64,000 bases of DNA from contig ONDP01000019.1 of the NCBI GenBank assembly GCA_900316645.1, positions 1 to 64,000 of the forward strand. The letters are read 5' to 3'. Both the position numbers and the translations under genes were made by a program. Positions 52,539 to 61,253 of the stretch are shown here, one piece after another. Below the pieces are notes generated by a model. It was not told the DNA's origin, ran no database searches, and saw only the letters and a program-made list of their open reading frames with translations. The number at the start of each line of letters is the position of its first letter. Position 1 is the first letter of the stretch. Source of the DNA: an uncultured Prevotellaceae bacterium (GTDB lineage: Bacteria; Bacteroidota; Bacteroidia; Bacteroidales; Bacteroidaceae).

Positions 52539-54611
52539 TTGGGCTTCGACCGTATAGAGCGGCAGAAGGACAACGACCTCGAAGTGGTGCCCTACGCCTA
52601 TAGCAAGAAGCTCTATCTGGACGACAAGGGTGAGCCGCGCTATCAGCTCGACCCGCTGACCAAGGAGCCCACCGACACGCTGGTACGTGACTACGTATTC
52701 GTAGCCCCGATGGATGAGGTCCTGAAGCATTTCGACAAGACGCAGGCAGCCCCCGTCGTTCCTGACGAGGAGGTGAAGAACCTGAAGTTCTCGTTCATCG
52801 GCAAGGGCAACCAGGTGCTGGTAGACCTCGACGAGCCTGCCGCCAGGCTGAATCACCGCAACATCTACGTGACGTTGCGTGACATCGAGGACAGGAACGG
52901 CAACATGATGGCTTCGCCGAAGACGGCCTGCTACTACGTGAACAACAGCAGCCTGCAGTGGATGGTGAACAGGTATGACACTACTATCAAATATGGTAAT
53001 GGAGATGCCTTTGAACTGCCGTTCTACAACAACGGTGCTACTGCCCACAACTACACCATCGACAACTGTCCCAAGTGGATCACGCTCAGTAAATACAAAG
53101 ACGTGCTGGCACCACAGACATTGGATGGTGTTACGGCGACCGTCAGCAAGGACCTCAATATTGGTACGTATAATGAGATTATCTATCTGACCGACGAGGA
53201 TGGTATCACAGAACCGCTCTACCTCAACCTGACGGTGGAGGGCGAGCAGCCGGCATGGGCGCAGAATGTCAGTGGTGAACTGTTGAAAAACTCAATGAGC
53301 ATCAGTGGACAGGTATATCTCTATAATGAGTTGGACACTGACTCCCGTGATATCGTGGGAGCCTTCGACAAGGAGAACGTATGTCACGGCTTTGCCAACA
53401 TCACCCATGACGTACAGACTGGTGAGACGGCGCTCTACCTGACCGTCTACGACAGCGAGGCAAGCGGACTCGACCTGAATTTCCGTCTGTGGCAGTATAG
53501 CACCGGTCGTGAGATTATGCTGACGGCAACACCTGCCGTCAAGTTCGAGAGCGGAGCCGTACTGGGCACTGACAAGCCTGTGCGCTTGGAAGGCGGTAAT
53601 AGCTTCATGCAATACTTCAGTCTGAAGGAAGGCTGGAACTGGGTATCGTTCAACGTGAACAGCGAACAGATGAGTGACCTGAACACACTGCTCAGCAGTA
53701 TGCGTTGGAACGATGGTGACGCGTTGACCGAACTGGGCAGTCGACTGGTGATGACCTACGAGAAAGACAAGAAACAGTGGGTTGCATCAGGAAATACAGC
53801 GGGAGTGGTCATCTCACCGCAGAAGTCGTATGCCATCAAGGTGAAGGAAGACTGCAAGTTCCCCATTGGCGGTACCGTCATCACGGACGAGAAGGTACGC
53901 ACCATTAAGCTGAAGCAGGGATGGAACGCTATAGGCTACACGCCGACCATCAATCTGCCCGTGGAGACTGCCCTGAGCGACTACTACGACCTGGCAGAGG
54001 ATGGTGACGTGATCAAGAGTCATACAGAGTTTGCTTACTTCAGTAAGTCTGGCAATACCGGACGCTGGCGCGGTAGTCTGCAGTTTATGAAGCCTGGCGA
54101 GGGCTATATGCTGCTCCGCAAGAATGGCGTAGATACCTCCTTCGTCTATCCGTACTACGAAATGGGTAGCAGCGTCAGTGAGAATGGACCGCAGCCGATA
54201 AGTCGTGCCGCCTCACAGAAACGTAGCACGATGAGCGTATCGGCTACTGTGGCAGGCTTTGAAGCGGAGGAGGGCGACATCCTACTGGCATATAGCAATG
54301 GTGAGATAGTAGGTGAGAGTGTGCTCCTCGGAGAGTCTGAACCTGCTTACCTCAGCATCGCCGGTGACTCTCAACAGCCTATCTTATTTGCTATTGAGCG
54401 TGAAGGTGAGATCGTGGCATCTACCGCTGAGATCATGGCATTCAGTACGAATGCGGTAATCGGTAGTCCGGAAATGCCTACCGTCATCAACTTCATGCAA
54501 GCAGACTACGAGGACGGTGTCTGGTATACCGTTGGTGGTATCAAACTGCCACAGAAACCGACACGTAAGGGTCTGTATATCTATAATGGCAAGAAGGTCG
54601 TGGTTAAGTAA
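52539..54611 (+). CDS. Giant secreted protein, C-terminal fragment with sorting-like tail
   Basis: These are the last 690 residues of the split giant protein; the frame is open back to about 52503. After a beta-rich region come a module around 'DIVGAFDKENVCHGFANITHD', two 'WNWVSFNV / GWNAIGYTP' repeats with 'KPGEGYMLLRKNG', and another module of the same kind near 'EGDILLAYSNGEIVGESVL'. The tail is WYTVGGIKLPQKPTRKGLYIYNGKKVVVK-like. Its KG(V/L)YIYxGKK end resembles that of the alpha-amylase at 5008, suggesting a shared secretion or anchoring signal. The TTG at 52539 is not a convincing real start. Confidence 0.72.
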   Translation: MGFDRIERQKDNDLEVVPYAYSKKLYLDDKGEPRYQLDPLTKEPTDTLVRDYVFVAPMDEVLKHFDKTQAAPVVPDEEVKNLKFSFIGKGNQVLVDLDEPAARLNHRNIYVTLRDIEDRNGNMMASPKTACYYVNNSSLQWMVNRYDTTIKYGNGDAFELPFYNNGATAHNYTIDNCPKWITLSKYKDVLAPQTLDGVTATVSKDLNIGTYNEIIYLTDEDGITEPLYLNLTVEGEQPAWAQNVSGELLKNSMSISGQVYLYNELDTDSRDIVGAFDKENVCHGFANITHDVQTGETALYLTVYDSEASGLDLNFRLWQYSTGREIMLTATPAVKFESGAVLGTDKPVRLEGGNSFMQYFSLKEGWNWVSFNVNSEQMSDLNTLLSSMRWNDGDALTELGSRLVMTYEKDKKQWVASGNTAGVVISPQKSYAIKVKEDCKFPIGGTVITDEKVRTIKLKQGWNAIGYTPTINLPVETALSDYYDLAEDGDVIKSHTEFAYFSKSGNTGRWRGSLQFMKPGEGYMLLRKNGVDTSFVYPYYEMGSSVSENGPQPISRAASQKRSTMSVSATVAGFEAEEGDILLAYSNGEIVGESVLLGESEPAYLSIAGDSQQPILFAIEREGEIVASTAEIMAFSTNAVIGSPEMPTVINFMQADYEDGVWYTVGGIKLPQKPTRKGLYIYNGKKVVVK

Positions 54612-54620
54612 CATTAAATA

Positions 54621-55400
54621 ATGAGTATGATGAATAAAGTTAAAATAATGTCTATCCTGCTGGCAAGCCTCGTTCTGGGGGCTTGCAGCAGCAGCGACGG
54701 CGACAGCAACAACAGTCAGCAGGCCTACAGCGAGACCACAGTCACTGAGGCTCCTGCGTGGCAGATAGACTGGAGCTACAACCAGGAGCGTCCGAGCTGG
54801 ACGGAACCCGATGCGACGCTCTATGAGAACTGGACCATCCTGAAGGTGCTGATAGAGGATGAGTTGAAACCTTACACCTCCGAGGGTGACATGATGGCAC
54901 TCTTCGTGAACGGTGAGTTGCGTGGAATGGCGACTCCTGCTGTCATCGTAGGCAGTAATCAGGTGGAAAATGGCAAGTTTGTGATGAAAGCATGGGGTAA
55001 CGAAACGGGGGCGGAGACGGTGAATATCTCACTGCAATACTACAGCCAAACGCTGAAGCAAATCTTCACCCTGTCTGATGTCATCAAATTCAGTTCGGAT
55101 TTGGATACAGGTATTGAGTCGGACTATATCCCAGAGTTCACCAGCGGCTCTGCCAAGTATCCCGTGCAGAAGACAGTGGCGGTGGAGCCTCTCCTGACCA
55201 AGGTGGGCATCACGCCCGCCAGCGGAAACACGGTGGCTGCCTTCGTGGGCGAAGAGTGTCGCGGCACGGTGTCGCTCTCTGCGTCCGGCAGCACTCAGCT
55301 GCTCATCTTCGGTCGCAACGCCGGAGAATCGCTGACGTTGAAGTACTATGATGCTTCAGCTGAAAAACTGTACACCATCCCCGACGCTGTGAAACTGTAA
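54621..55400 (+). CDS. Lipoprotein sharing a module with the giant surface protein
   Basis: The 259-residue lipoprotein (lipobox LGAC, Cys22, then an SSSDGDSNN linker) contains two copies of a beta module: 'DMMALFVNGELRGMATPAV' (about 90-170) and 'NTVAAFVGEECRGTVSLSA' (about 200-259). The same 'AF/V..E.RG' module occurs twice in the C-terminal part of the giant protein. It begins 9 nt after that gene's stop, so it is co-transcribed. A surface partner or anchor for the giant protein is the natural guess. No named family is recognised. Confidence 0.75.
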   Translation: MSMMNKVKIMSILLASLVLGACSSSDGDSNNSQQAYSETTVTEAPAWQIDWSYNQERPSWTEPDATLYENWTILKVLIEDELKPYTSEGDMMALFVNGELRGMATPAVIVGSNQVENGKFVMKAWGNETGAETVNISLQYYSQTLKQIFTLSDVIKFSSDLDTGIESDYIPEFTSGSAKYPVQKTVAVEPLLTKVGITPASGNTVAAFVGEECRGTVSLSASGSTQLLIFGRNAGESLTLKYYDASAEKLYTIPDAVKL

Positions 55401-55409
55401 CAGCGGACA

Positions 55410-55440
55410 AACGGTAGCGGGTTCGACTCCCGCTACCGTT
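55410..55440 (+). other. tRNA-minihelix-like hairpin
   Basis: AACGGTAGCGGG (55410-55421) pairs perfectly with CCCGCTACCGTT (55429-55440) around TTCGACT, a canonical tRNA T-loop (TTCRAnY). The 7+5 bp stem and 7-nt loop have the exact shape of a tRNA acceptor stem stacked on a T arm, but no D or anticodon arm exists. It starts 9 nt after the lipoprotein stop. It might be a tRNA remnant, a tRNA mimic or a hairpin terminator without a T-run. Confidence 0.6.
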
Positions 55441-55526
55441 ACAAGAAATACTAAAAGGAATGTTTGAAATTTTGCTGTATTTGCAGAAAATTGTGTTGTT
55501 CGTTTGGTTTTCTGCTCACTTCTTCG

Positions 55527-55534
55527 TACCTTTG
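55527..55534 (+). promoter_or_regulatory. Promoter of cytidylate-kinase-like gene
   Basis: TACCTTTG (-7) with TTTG at 55503-55506 as a -33 element and 20 bp between them; the start codon is 24 nt downstream. Confidence 0.6.
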
Positions 55535-55557
55535 TCAATGAATAATACTACGAAGAT

Positions 55558-56190
55558 ATGAATAAGAACGAAAAATTTGTGATTGCTATCAACCGCGAAG
55601 TAGGTAGCGGTGGACGCACGGTAGGTCGTAAACTGGCCGAGAAATTAGGAGTGAAGTACTACGATAAAGCCATTGTAGAGGGACTGACGCAGAAGTTCGG
55701 ACTCTCTGTGGAGCGTATTGAGGAAATCAAGGCCCAGAAGAAGTCATGGTGGGCCGACCTTAACACCTATTATAACACATTGGTAAACAGTGCCAGTCAG
55801 CCCTTTGAGGTTGATGTGCAGCTCGACAACCAGTCGATGTACGACACCGAGAAACACATCTACCAGGAACTGGCTGCCCACGAATCGTGTGTTGTTGCCG
55901 GTCGTACAGGCTTTATGGTATTCCGTGAGTGGCCCAACCATCTGAACATCTTCATCCAGGCCTCTATGGAGCACCGCATCCAGCGCATCATGCGCCGTAA
56001 GAACGTGACCGAGCAGGAAGCCCGCGACATCATTGCCAAGTTGGACGTCGATCGTGAGACCTATATCCAGAAATACGAGGATACCTCACGCTATGACACC
56101 CGCAACTATCAGCTGGTCATCTCGATGGACGATCTCAGCGAAGACGATGCCGTCAATGTCATCATGGCATACATCAACAACAAAGGCTAA
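55558..56190 (+). CDS. Cytidylate-kinase-like family protein
   Basis: The 210-residue P-loop protein opens with 'FVIAINREVGSGGRTVGRKLAEKLG' (Walker A variant GSGGRTVG) and has a lid-like basic region 'HRIQRIMRRKNVTEQEARDII'. It belongs to the cytidylate-kinase-like group (AAA_26/PF13189) common in Bacteroidetes and Firmicutes, distinct from the main Cmk. It likely phosphorylates a nucleotide or another small molecule. Its stop codon overlaps that of the converging receptor gene by 4 nt. Confidence 0.87.
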   Translation: MNKNEKFVIAINREVGSGGRTVGRKLAEKLGVKYYDKAIVEGLTQKFGLSVERIEEIKAQKKSWWADLNTYYNTLVNSASQPFEVDVQLDNQSMYDTEKHIYQELAAHESCVVAGRTGFMVFREWPNHLNIFIQASMEHRIQRIMRRKNVTEQEARDIIAKLDVDRETYIQKYEDTSRYDTRNYQLVISMDDLSEDDAVNVIMAYINNKG

Positions 56191-58700
56191 TCCTCTGCTG
56201 CGGCGGGCTGGAAGTTTTGATTCTGCTGAGGCTGTTGCTGGGAATCGTTGTCATGTTGCAATTCCTCGCGCTCAATCGGTCGCTTCTGGTTGTTCATGTT
56301 ACCGAAGTTCCATGTCACCTGGATGTTGACCATGGGGTCGCGCCAGTTTTTCTGATAACGCCAGAAGGTGTCGCTCTCGGTATAGTTCTGCCATTTGCGG
56401 GTGTTGAAGACATCGCGCCAGTTGAAGGCTACCGACATCTGCTTATTGAAGAAGTTCTTGCGGATACCGAGGTCGAGCGAGGCATTGGCCTTGCGATGAC
56501 CTTGGGTGATGACACCACGTGAGCGGTAGTTGCCCGTCAGCTGCAGCGATATGTCGTAGGGCAGGATGAGTGATGCCAGCATGCGGGCGTCCCATGAGAA
56601 ACTCTTGTCGCTCACGCCAGTCACCGTCTGTCCGTCGATGACATAAGAGAACCCGTCGAGCTTGTTGTAATAGCCATTGACGGTAGTGGTGAGGTCGAGG
56701 ATGCGGAAGAACTTGTTCTTGCCGATAATCTCCACACCGAGGCTCTGACGCTTGGTGAGGTTCATCGTGGTGGAATACATCATACCGTCGTCGGCATTCT
56801 GGTAGCGGATGCGCTGCATCACGTCGGTTGTCGGACGATAGTAGGTAGAGATGCTGAGGGTATGTTCCGCCCATGTCTTGAGGAAATTGAGCGAGATGGC
56901 ATGGGTGTATTCCGGTGTCAGCTCAGGATTACCGAACGACACCATCGAGGCATCGCTGGTGTTGCGGAAGGAGTTGAGCTGTCCGCCCCAGGGACGGCGC
57001 AGGCGGTAGGTATAGTTCAGTTGCAGCTGTGCCGACTCGGTGAGTTCGTAGTTCAGGAAGAGTGAGGGGAAGAGCTTGAAGAAATTCTTCTTGTAAGGTT
57101 CGTCCTTAGCGGCAATGCCGTGTTCCTGGTCATAGTTGTAGCTCTCGGTATTCACTTTCCAGTATTCACCGCGCAGACCAGCCATAATGCCCACCTTGCC
57201 TACCTTGGCATTGAGGGTGGCATAGAGCGCATGGGTGTCCATCGAATAGATGAAGCGGTTGTAGTAGCGGGCATCCTCCACCATACCGGTTCCCTCCCAG
57301 TTGTCGGCGAGCCATGATTCCTGTGGTGTGTTCTCGTGTGAGAAACGACCGTTATAACCTGCCTCTAACTTGAAATCTTTCGTTATCTGGTTTTCGTAGT
57401 CGAGCTTGGCCTCCCATGAGCGGTTGCGAATGTGCATGGGGCGGTACTGATAATCATAAACCGTTTGTTGCGCCTCATTCGCAACATACGAAGTACTGTC
57501 GCGATAGACATTATCGTTATCACTCATCCAGCGGTTGTATTCCACGTTGGCAGTCAGCTTATGGGTGTCGCTCCAACGGTGTTCGTAGCCTAATTCTGCA
57601 TGATACATGTGCATATCGCCATCGCCGTTGTTGGCACGGAACATACGATAGGTGTCCTCGGCAGCTCCGATAGTACCGTAGTGATAGGGCGTAGTGCTGC
57701 GGTTGTGGTTCTTGCCGTGCATCATCATGCCTCCGATGGAGAGATCGTCCTTCTTGGTGAAATGCCAGGTCAGTCCGAGACGTGTAAAAAGGTTGTTGCC
57801 CCTGTTCTTGCTTTCGCTATTGTAGCGCTGATACTGGTTGGTCTGCTTATAGTGCTGGTCGCTCTCGCTGCCTCCCTGGTTCTTGCGGTGACGGAAGCCG
57901 ATGTTGGCAAAAGCGTCGAGTACGCCGCTGGAGTAGTTGATGTTACCGCTGGTGTTCCATCCTCCATAGATGTTGGCACCGGCACGCAGCGAACCGTAAT
58001 AGCCGGCTTTGCGGTCGCGCTTCAGCACGATATTGATGATACCGGCAGAACCCTCGGGCGAGAATTTGGCAGAGGGATTGTCGATGACCTCGATGCGCTC
58101 GATGCTCTCGGCAGGTATCTGTTGCAGTATCTCGGCACGGTTGTCTGAGGTCAGACCGCTGGCCTTACCGTTGATCCATACCTCGACACTCGAGTTGCCG
58201 CGCAGGGATATCTCGCCATCGGTGGTCACCTCGACACTGGGAATATTCTCCAGCAAGTCGCTGGCAGAGCCGCCTGCTGCCGCCAGAATCTGATCGACGG
58301 AGAATACCTTGCGGTCAACCTCCAGTTTCATCTGTGAGCGTTGTCCCGTGACCTGTACTTCGCCAAGCACCTTGGCATCCTCTGAGATATAGAGTGCGTT
58401 ATAGTGCTGTTGGCGGTTCTGGGGAGTGAGGGTAAACTGGCGGGTCAGCGTCTTATAGCCTACAAAGGTTACCTGCAGTCGGTAGGTACCGTCTTGCAAC
58501 CCCGTGATATTAAAGTGTCCGTCAACATCGGTAATGGCTCCCTTCACCAGTTTGCCTGCCGGTGTCTCGACCACTACATTTACAAACTCCATCGATTCGT
58601 CGGTCTGCTTATCAAGTACTTTTCCTCTGACCGAACCCTGAGCAAGTACCACGATGGTACTCATTAATAGTAATAAGGTAGATACACAAATTCTTTTCAT
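56187..58700 (-). CDS. Outer-membrane beta-barrel receptor with carboxypeptidase-regulatory-like domain
   Basis: The 837-residue protein has a signal peptide (to about residue 20). A CarboxypepD_reg-type domain ('GSVRGKVLDKQTDESMEFVNVVVETPAGK') is followed by a plug domain ('QILAAAGGSASDLLENIPSVEVTTDGEISLRGN') and a large C-terminal barrel of the OMP_b-brl_3 type. A Gln/Asn-rich tail follows the barrel. It resembles TonB-dependent receptors but belongs to the subgroup without a SusD partner. Cargo is unknown: neighbours do not indicate one. Confidence 0.85.
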   Translation of the reverse strand: MKRICVSTLLLLMSTIVVLAQGSVRGKVLDKQTDESMEFVNVVVETPAGKLVKGAITDVDGHFNITGLQDGTYRLQVTFVGYKTLTRQFTLTPQNRQQHYNALYISEDAKVLGEVQVTGQRSQMKLEVDRKVFSVDQILAAAGGSASDLLENIPSVEVTTDGEISLRGNSSVEVWINGKASGLTSDNRAEILQQIPAESIERIEVIDNPSAKFSPEGSAGIINIVLKRDRKAGYYGSLRAGANIYGGWNTSGNINYSSGVLDAFANIGFRHRKNQGGSESDQHYKQTNQYQRYNSESKNRGNNLFTRLGLTWHFTKKDDLSIGGMMMHGKNHNRSTTPYHYGTIGAAEDTYRMFRANNGDGDMHMYHAELGYEHRWSDTHKLTANVEYNRWMSDNDNVYRDSTSYVANEAQQTVYDYQYRPMHIRNRSWEAKLDYENQITKDFKLEAGYNGRFSHENTPQESWLADNWEGTGMVEDARYYNRFIYSMDTHALYATLNAKVGKVGIMAGLRGEYWKVNTESYNYDQEHGIAAKDEPYKKNFFKLFPSLFLNYELTESAQLQLNYTYRLRRPWGGQLNSFRNTSDASMVSFGNPELTPEYTHAISLNFLKTWAEHTLSISTYYRPTTDVMQRIRYQNADDGMMYSTTMNLTKRQSLGVEIIGKNKFFRILDLTTTVNGYYNKLDGFSYVIDGQTVTGVSDKSFSWDARMLASLILPYDISLQLTGNYRSRGVITQGHRKANASLDLGIRKNFFNKQMSVAFNWRDVFNTRKWQNYTESDTFWRYQKNWRDPMVNIQVTWNFGNMNNQKRPIEREELQHDNDSQQQPQQNQNFQPAAAED

Positions 58701-58775
58701 ACTGAATACTATGACGCACCATGCCCCTAAAAGTTTAATTCTTCAGTTTTTTTTGTTATTTCAACGAAAAATAAG

Positions 58776-58783
58776 TACTTTTG
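58776..58783 (+). promoter_or_regulatory. -7 promoter element of BASS transporter
   Basis: TACTTTTG matches TAnnTTTG, 18 nt before the ATG. Confidence 0.5.
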
Positions 58784-58801
58784 CAGTCCAAATAATAAGT
58801 C

Positions 58802-59749
58802 ATGAACGGGATTGTAAGGTTTCTGAAGGATTGGACATTGCCTGTGTCGATAGCTGTCGGCACGGTGAGCTATCTGACCTTTAACTATGTGCCAGCGCTG
58901 GATGAGGCTGGCGACTGGCTGGGATCAGTCTTCGACGTACTCTTCCCCGTCTCCGTGTTCATGACCCTGTTTGTCACGTTCTGTAAGGTTGATTTCCACG
59001 AGATGCGCCCTCATTGCTGGCATGCCGGCATCTTGGTAGCCCAGCTCCTGCTGATAACGGTGACGGTAGCACTGGCCTGGAGTTCAGATAACTCTAAACT
59101 GTTCTACGAAGCCCTGCTTACCTGTATCATCGGACCCTCAGCCTCGGCAGCCCCAGTGGTAGTGGGCAAGTTAGGGGGTAATATCTCGACGATGACCACC
59201 TACACCCTCATTTCGTCATTGGCATCAGCGCTGCTCATCCCCTTGGTGTTCCCGATGTTGGAACCGGCAGCCGGTATCACCTTCATGGCGGCTTTCCTGA
59301 TTATTCTGGAGAAGGTGTCGTATGTGTTATTGCTTCCCTTGGTGTTAGGTTGGATGATGCAGCACTATCTGAAGCGGCTGTGTGCGTGGATAGTCTCCAT
59401 GCCTGACCTGAGTTTCTATTGCTGGGCCTTCTCCCTCTCGATAACCACCGGTATCACCGTCAAGAACATCGTACACAGCACGGCACCCATCATGCTGCTG
59501 GGACTGATAGCAGTAGCTACCTTCGTGCTCTGCTGGATTCAGTTCGGCATCGGCAGGGGCATCGGCAGACTGCTGGGCGAGGAAGTGAACAGCGGTCAGG
59601 CCCTGTTCCAGAAGAACACGGCTTTGAGCATCTGGGTGGCGTATATGTATCTGAATCCCGTCTCGTCCATCGGTGCAGGCTGCTATGTGCTGTGGCAGAA
59701 CATCATTAACTCTTTTGAACTATGGCAATACAGGAAAACATCAAAGTAA
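58802..59749 (+). CDS. Bile acid:sodium symporter (BASS)-family transporter
   Basis: The 315-residue inner-membrane protein has about nine helices and BASS-like discontinuous-helix segments 'GPSASAAPVVVGKLGGN' and 'NTALSIWVAYMYLNPVSSIGAG'. The family moves organic acids with sodium; in bacteria substrates include pantoate and other carboxylates. The exact cargo is not evident. The 3' end overlaps the HAD hydrolase start by 28 nt, so the two are co-expressed. Confidence 0.78.
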   Translation: MNGIVRFLKDWTLPVSIAVGTVSYLTFNYVPALDEAGDWLGSVFDVLFPVSVFMTLFVTFCKVDFHEMRPHCWHAGILVAQLLLITVTVALAWSSDNSKLFYEALLTCIIGPSASAAPVVVGKLGGNISTMTTYTLISSLASALLIPLVFPMLEPAAGITFMAAFLIILEKVSYVLLLPLVLGWMMQHYLKRLCAWIVSMPDLSFYCWAFSLSITTGITVKNIVHSTAPIMLLGLIAVATFVLCWIQFGIGRGIGRLLGEEVNSGQALFQKNTALSIWVAYMYLNPVSSIGAGCYVLWQNIINSFELWQYRKTSK

Positions 59750-60420
59750 TCGCTTTCGACGCCGACGACACCCTCTGGGACTGCCAGTCGTGGTTTGACG
59801 ATGTGGAACGGCGCTGTCAGGAACTGCTGAAGCCCTGGGCAACGCCACGGGAGGTGAGTGAGGGACTGTTTGCCACCGAGCAGCGTAACCTGTCGCTGAC
59901 GGGTTACGGTACGAAAGCATTTACGCTGTCGCTGATTGAGAATGCCGTGCGCGTCAGCCGGGGACAACTCTCTGGCGATGACGTGATGCAATTGATTGAA
60001 ATGGGTAAGGAACTGCTGCGTTTTCCCACCACGCCACTGCCTGAGGTGAGAGAGACGCTGGAGCAGCTCTCACAGTCGCGCCGCTACCGGTTGGTGGTGT
60101 TCACAAAGGGTGAACTGATGGATCAGGAGGATAAGTTGCGACGCTCGGGACTGGAAGAATTCTTCTCGTACATGGAAACTGTGTCGAACAAGACCGAGAC
60201 AGAATACCGCCAACTCTGTGAGAACCTTGGTGTTGCACCGGAACAGACGCTGATGGTGGGCAACTCCTTCCGCAGCGATATCGTGCCGGCATTGAACTCA
60301 GGGGCATGGACTATTCATATACCATACCACGTGGTATGGGCTTTGGAGCAGTCGGAGGAATATCCTCACGACCGCCTCATAAAAATAGCCCGTTTCAGCG
60401 AGATATTATCTCACCTTTAG
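59722..60420 (+). CDS. HAD-superfamily hydrolase
   Basis: The 232-residue phosphatase-like protein has motif I DADDTLWD, motif II 'VVFTKGE', a motif III Lys in 'SNKTETEY', and motif IV 'MVGNSFRSDIVPALNSG'. The cap region (about 20-90) is helical. It probably dephosphorylates a small metabolite. Start ATG 59722 lies inside the transporter gene, 28 nt before its stop. It converges with the SDR gene with only 3 nt between stops. Confidence 0.88.
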   Translation: MAIQENIKVIAFDADDTLWDCQSWFDDVERRCQELLKPWATPREVSEGLFATEQRNLSLTGYGTKAFTLSLIENAVRVSRGQLSGDDVMQLIEMGKELLRFPTTPLPEVRETLEQLSQSRRYRLVVFTKGELMDQEDKLRRSGLEEFFSYMETVSNKTETEYRQLCENLGVAPEQTLMVGNSFRSDIVPALNSGAWTIHIPYHVVWALEQSEEYPHDRLIKIARFSEILSHL

Positions 60421-60423
60421 TCT

Positions 60424-61224
60424 TTAGGGTTGCTTACCGATGTAAGCCAGAATGCCACCGTCAACATACAGGATGTGACCGTTGACGGCATCAGAAGCAT
60501 GTGATGCCAGGAATACGGCAGGACCTCCGAGTTCTTCGGGGTTGAGCCAGCGACCGGCTGGGGTCTTTGCACAAATGAAGGAGTCGAACGGGTGACGGCT
60601 GCCGTCGGGCTGACGCTCACGCAGCGGTGCGGTCTGTGGGGTAGCGATGTAGCCCGGACCGATGGCGTTGCACTGGATGTTGTACTCGCCATACTCCGAA
60701 CAGATGTTACGCGTCAGCATCTTCAGACCGCCTTTGGCAGCAGCATAGGCGCTGACCGTCTCACGACCCAGTTCCGACATCATCGAACAGATGTTGATGA
60801 TCTTACCTTCGCGACGCTCCATCATCTCAGGAACAACGGCGGCAGCACAGATGTACGGACCAACCAAGTCGATGTCGATGACCTGCTGGAACTCCGAACG
60901 CTTCATCTCATGCATCGGAATGCGCTTGATGATGCCGGCATTATTTACGAGGATGTCAATCTGACCGACCTCCTGGTGAATCTTATCAACCAGCGCCTTG
61001 ACAGCTACTTCGTCGGTCACGTCGCAGACATATCCCTTGACATTGGTGATGCCAGCCTCGCGATAGCTGGCAAGCGCCTTCTGCAAGGCCTCTTCACCGC
61101 GTACGTTGAAAATAATGGTTTTGGCACCTGCCTCAACAAAAGCCTGTGCGATACTGAACCCGATACCATAGGCAGCACCGGTAATCCAGGCATTCTTGCC
61201 CTCTAATGAAAAGATGTTTGTCAT
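60424..61224 (-). CDS. SDR oxidoreductase, gluconate 5-dehydrogenase-like
   Basis: The 266-residue short-chain dehydrogenase has the nucleotide-binding TGAAYGIG, NNAG, and catalytic Ser with YAAAK. The whole sequence resembles gluconate 5-dehydrogenase / 2-deoxy-gluconate 3-dehydrogenase (IdnO/KduD) proteins of Bacteroides. It would interconvert a keto- and a hydroxy-sugar acid with NAD(P)H. It is the last gene of the operon after the neopullulanase, an unusual partner for starch breakdown, and the gap is 29 nt. Confidence 0.85.
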   Translation of the reverse strand: MTNIFSLEGKNAWITGAAYGIGFSIAQAFVEAGAKTIIFNVRGEEALQKALASYREAGITNVKGYVCDVTDEVAVKALVDKIHQEVGQIDILVNNAGIIKRIPMHEMKRSEFQQVIDIDLVGPYICAAAVVPEMMERREGKIINICSMMSELGRETVSAYAAAKGGLKMLTRNICSEYGEYNIQCNAIGPGYIATPQTAPLRERQPDGSRHPFDSFICAKTPAGRWLNPEELGGPAVFLASHASDAVNGHILYVDGGILAYIGKQP

Positions 61225-61253
61225 AAAATTAACTTTTTAGTTGTTATAGTAAA

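Noticed and set aside
55390-55445. Complete tRNA gene
   Set aside because: Only the acceptor and T-arm geometry is present; there is no D arm or anticodon arm between the paired strands.
55356-55538. Minus-strand frame reading AGVEPATVCPLLQ
   Set aside because: This peptide type arises from the complement of tRNA T-arm sequence, here the minihelix hairpin; it is a known kind of spurious call.
56187-56190. Regulatory meaning of the 4-nt tail-to-tail overlap between the kinase-like gene and the receptor
   Set aside because: Such overlaps occur by chance between converging genes; no structure supports more.
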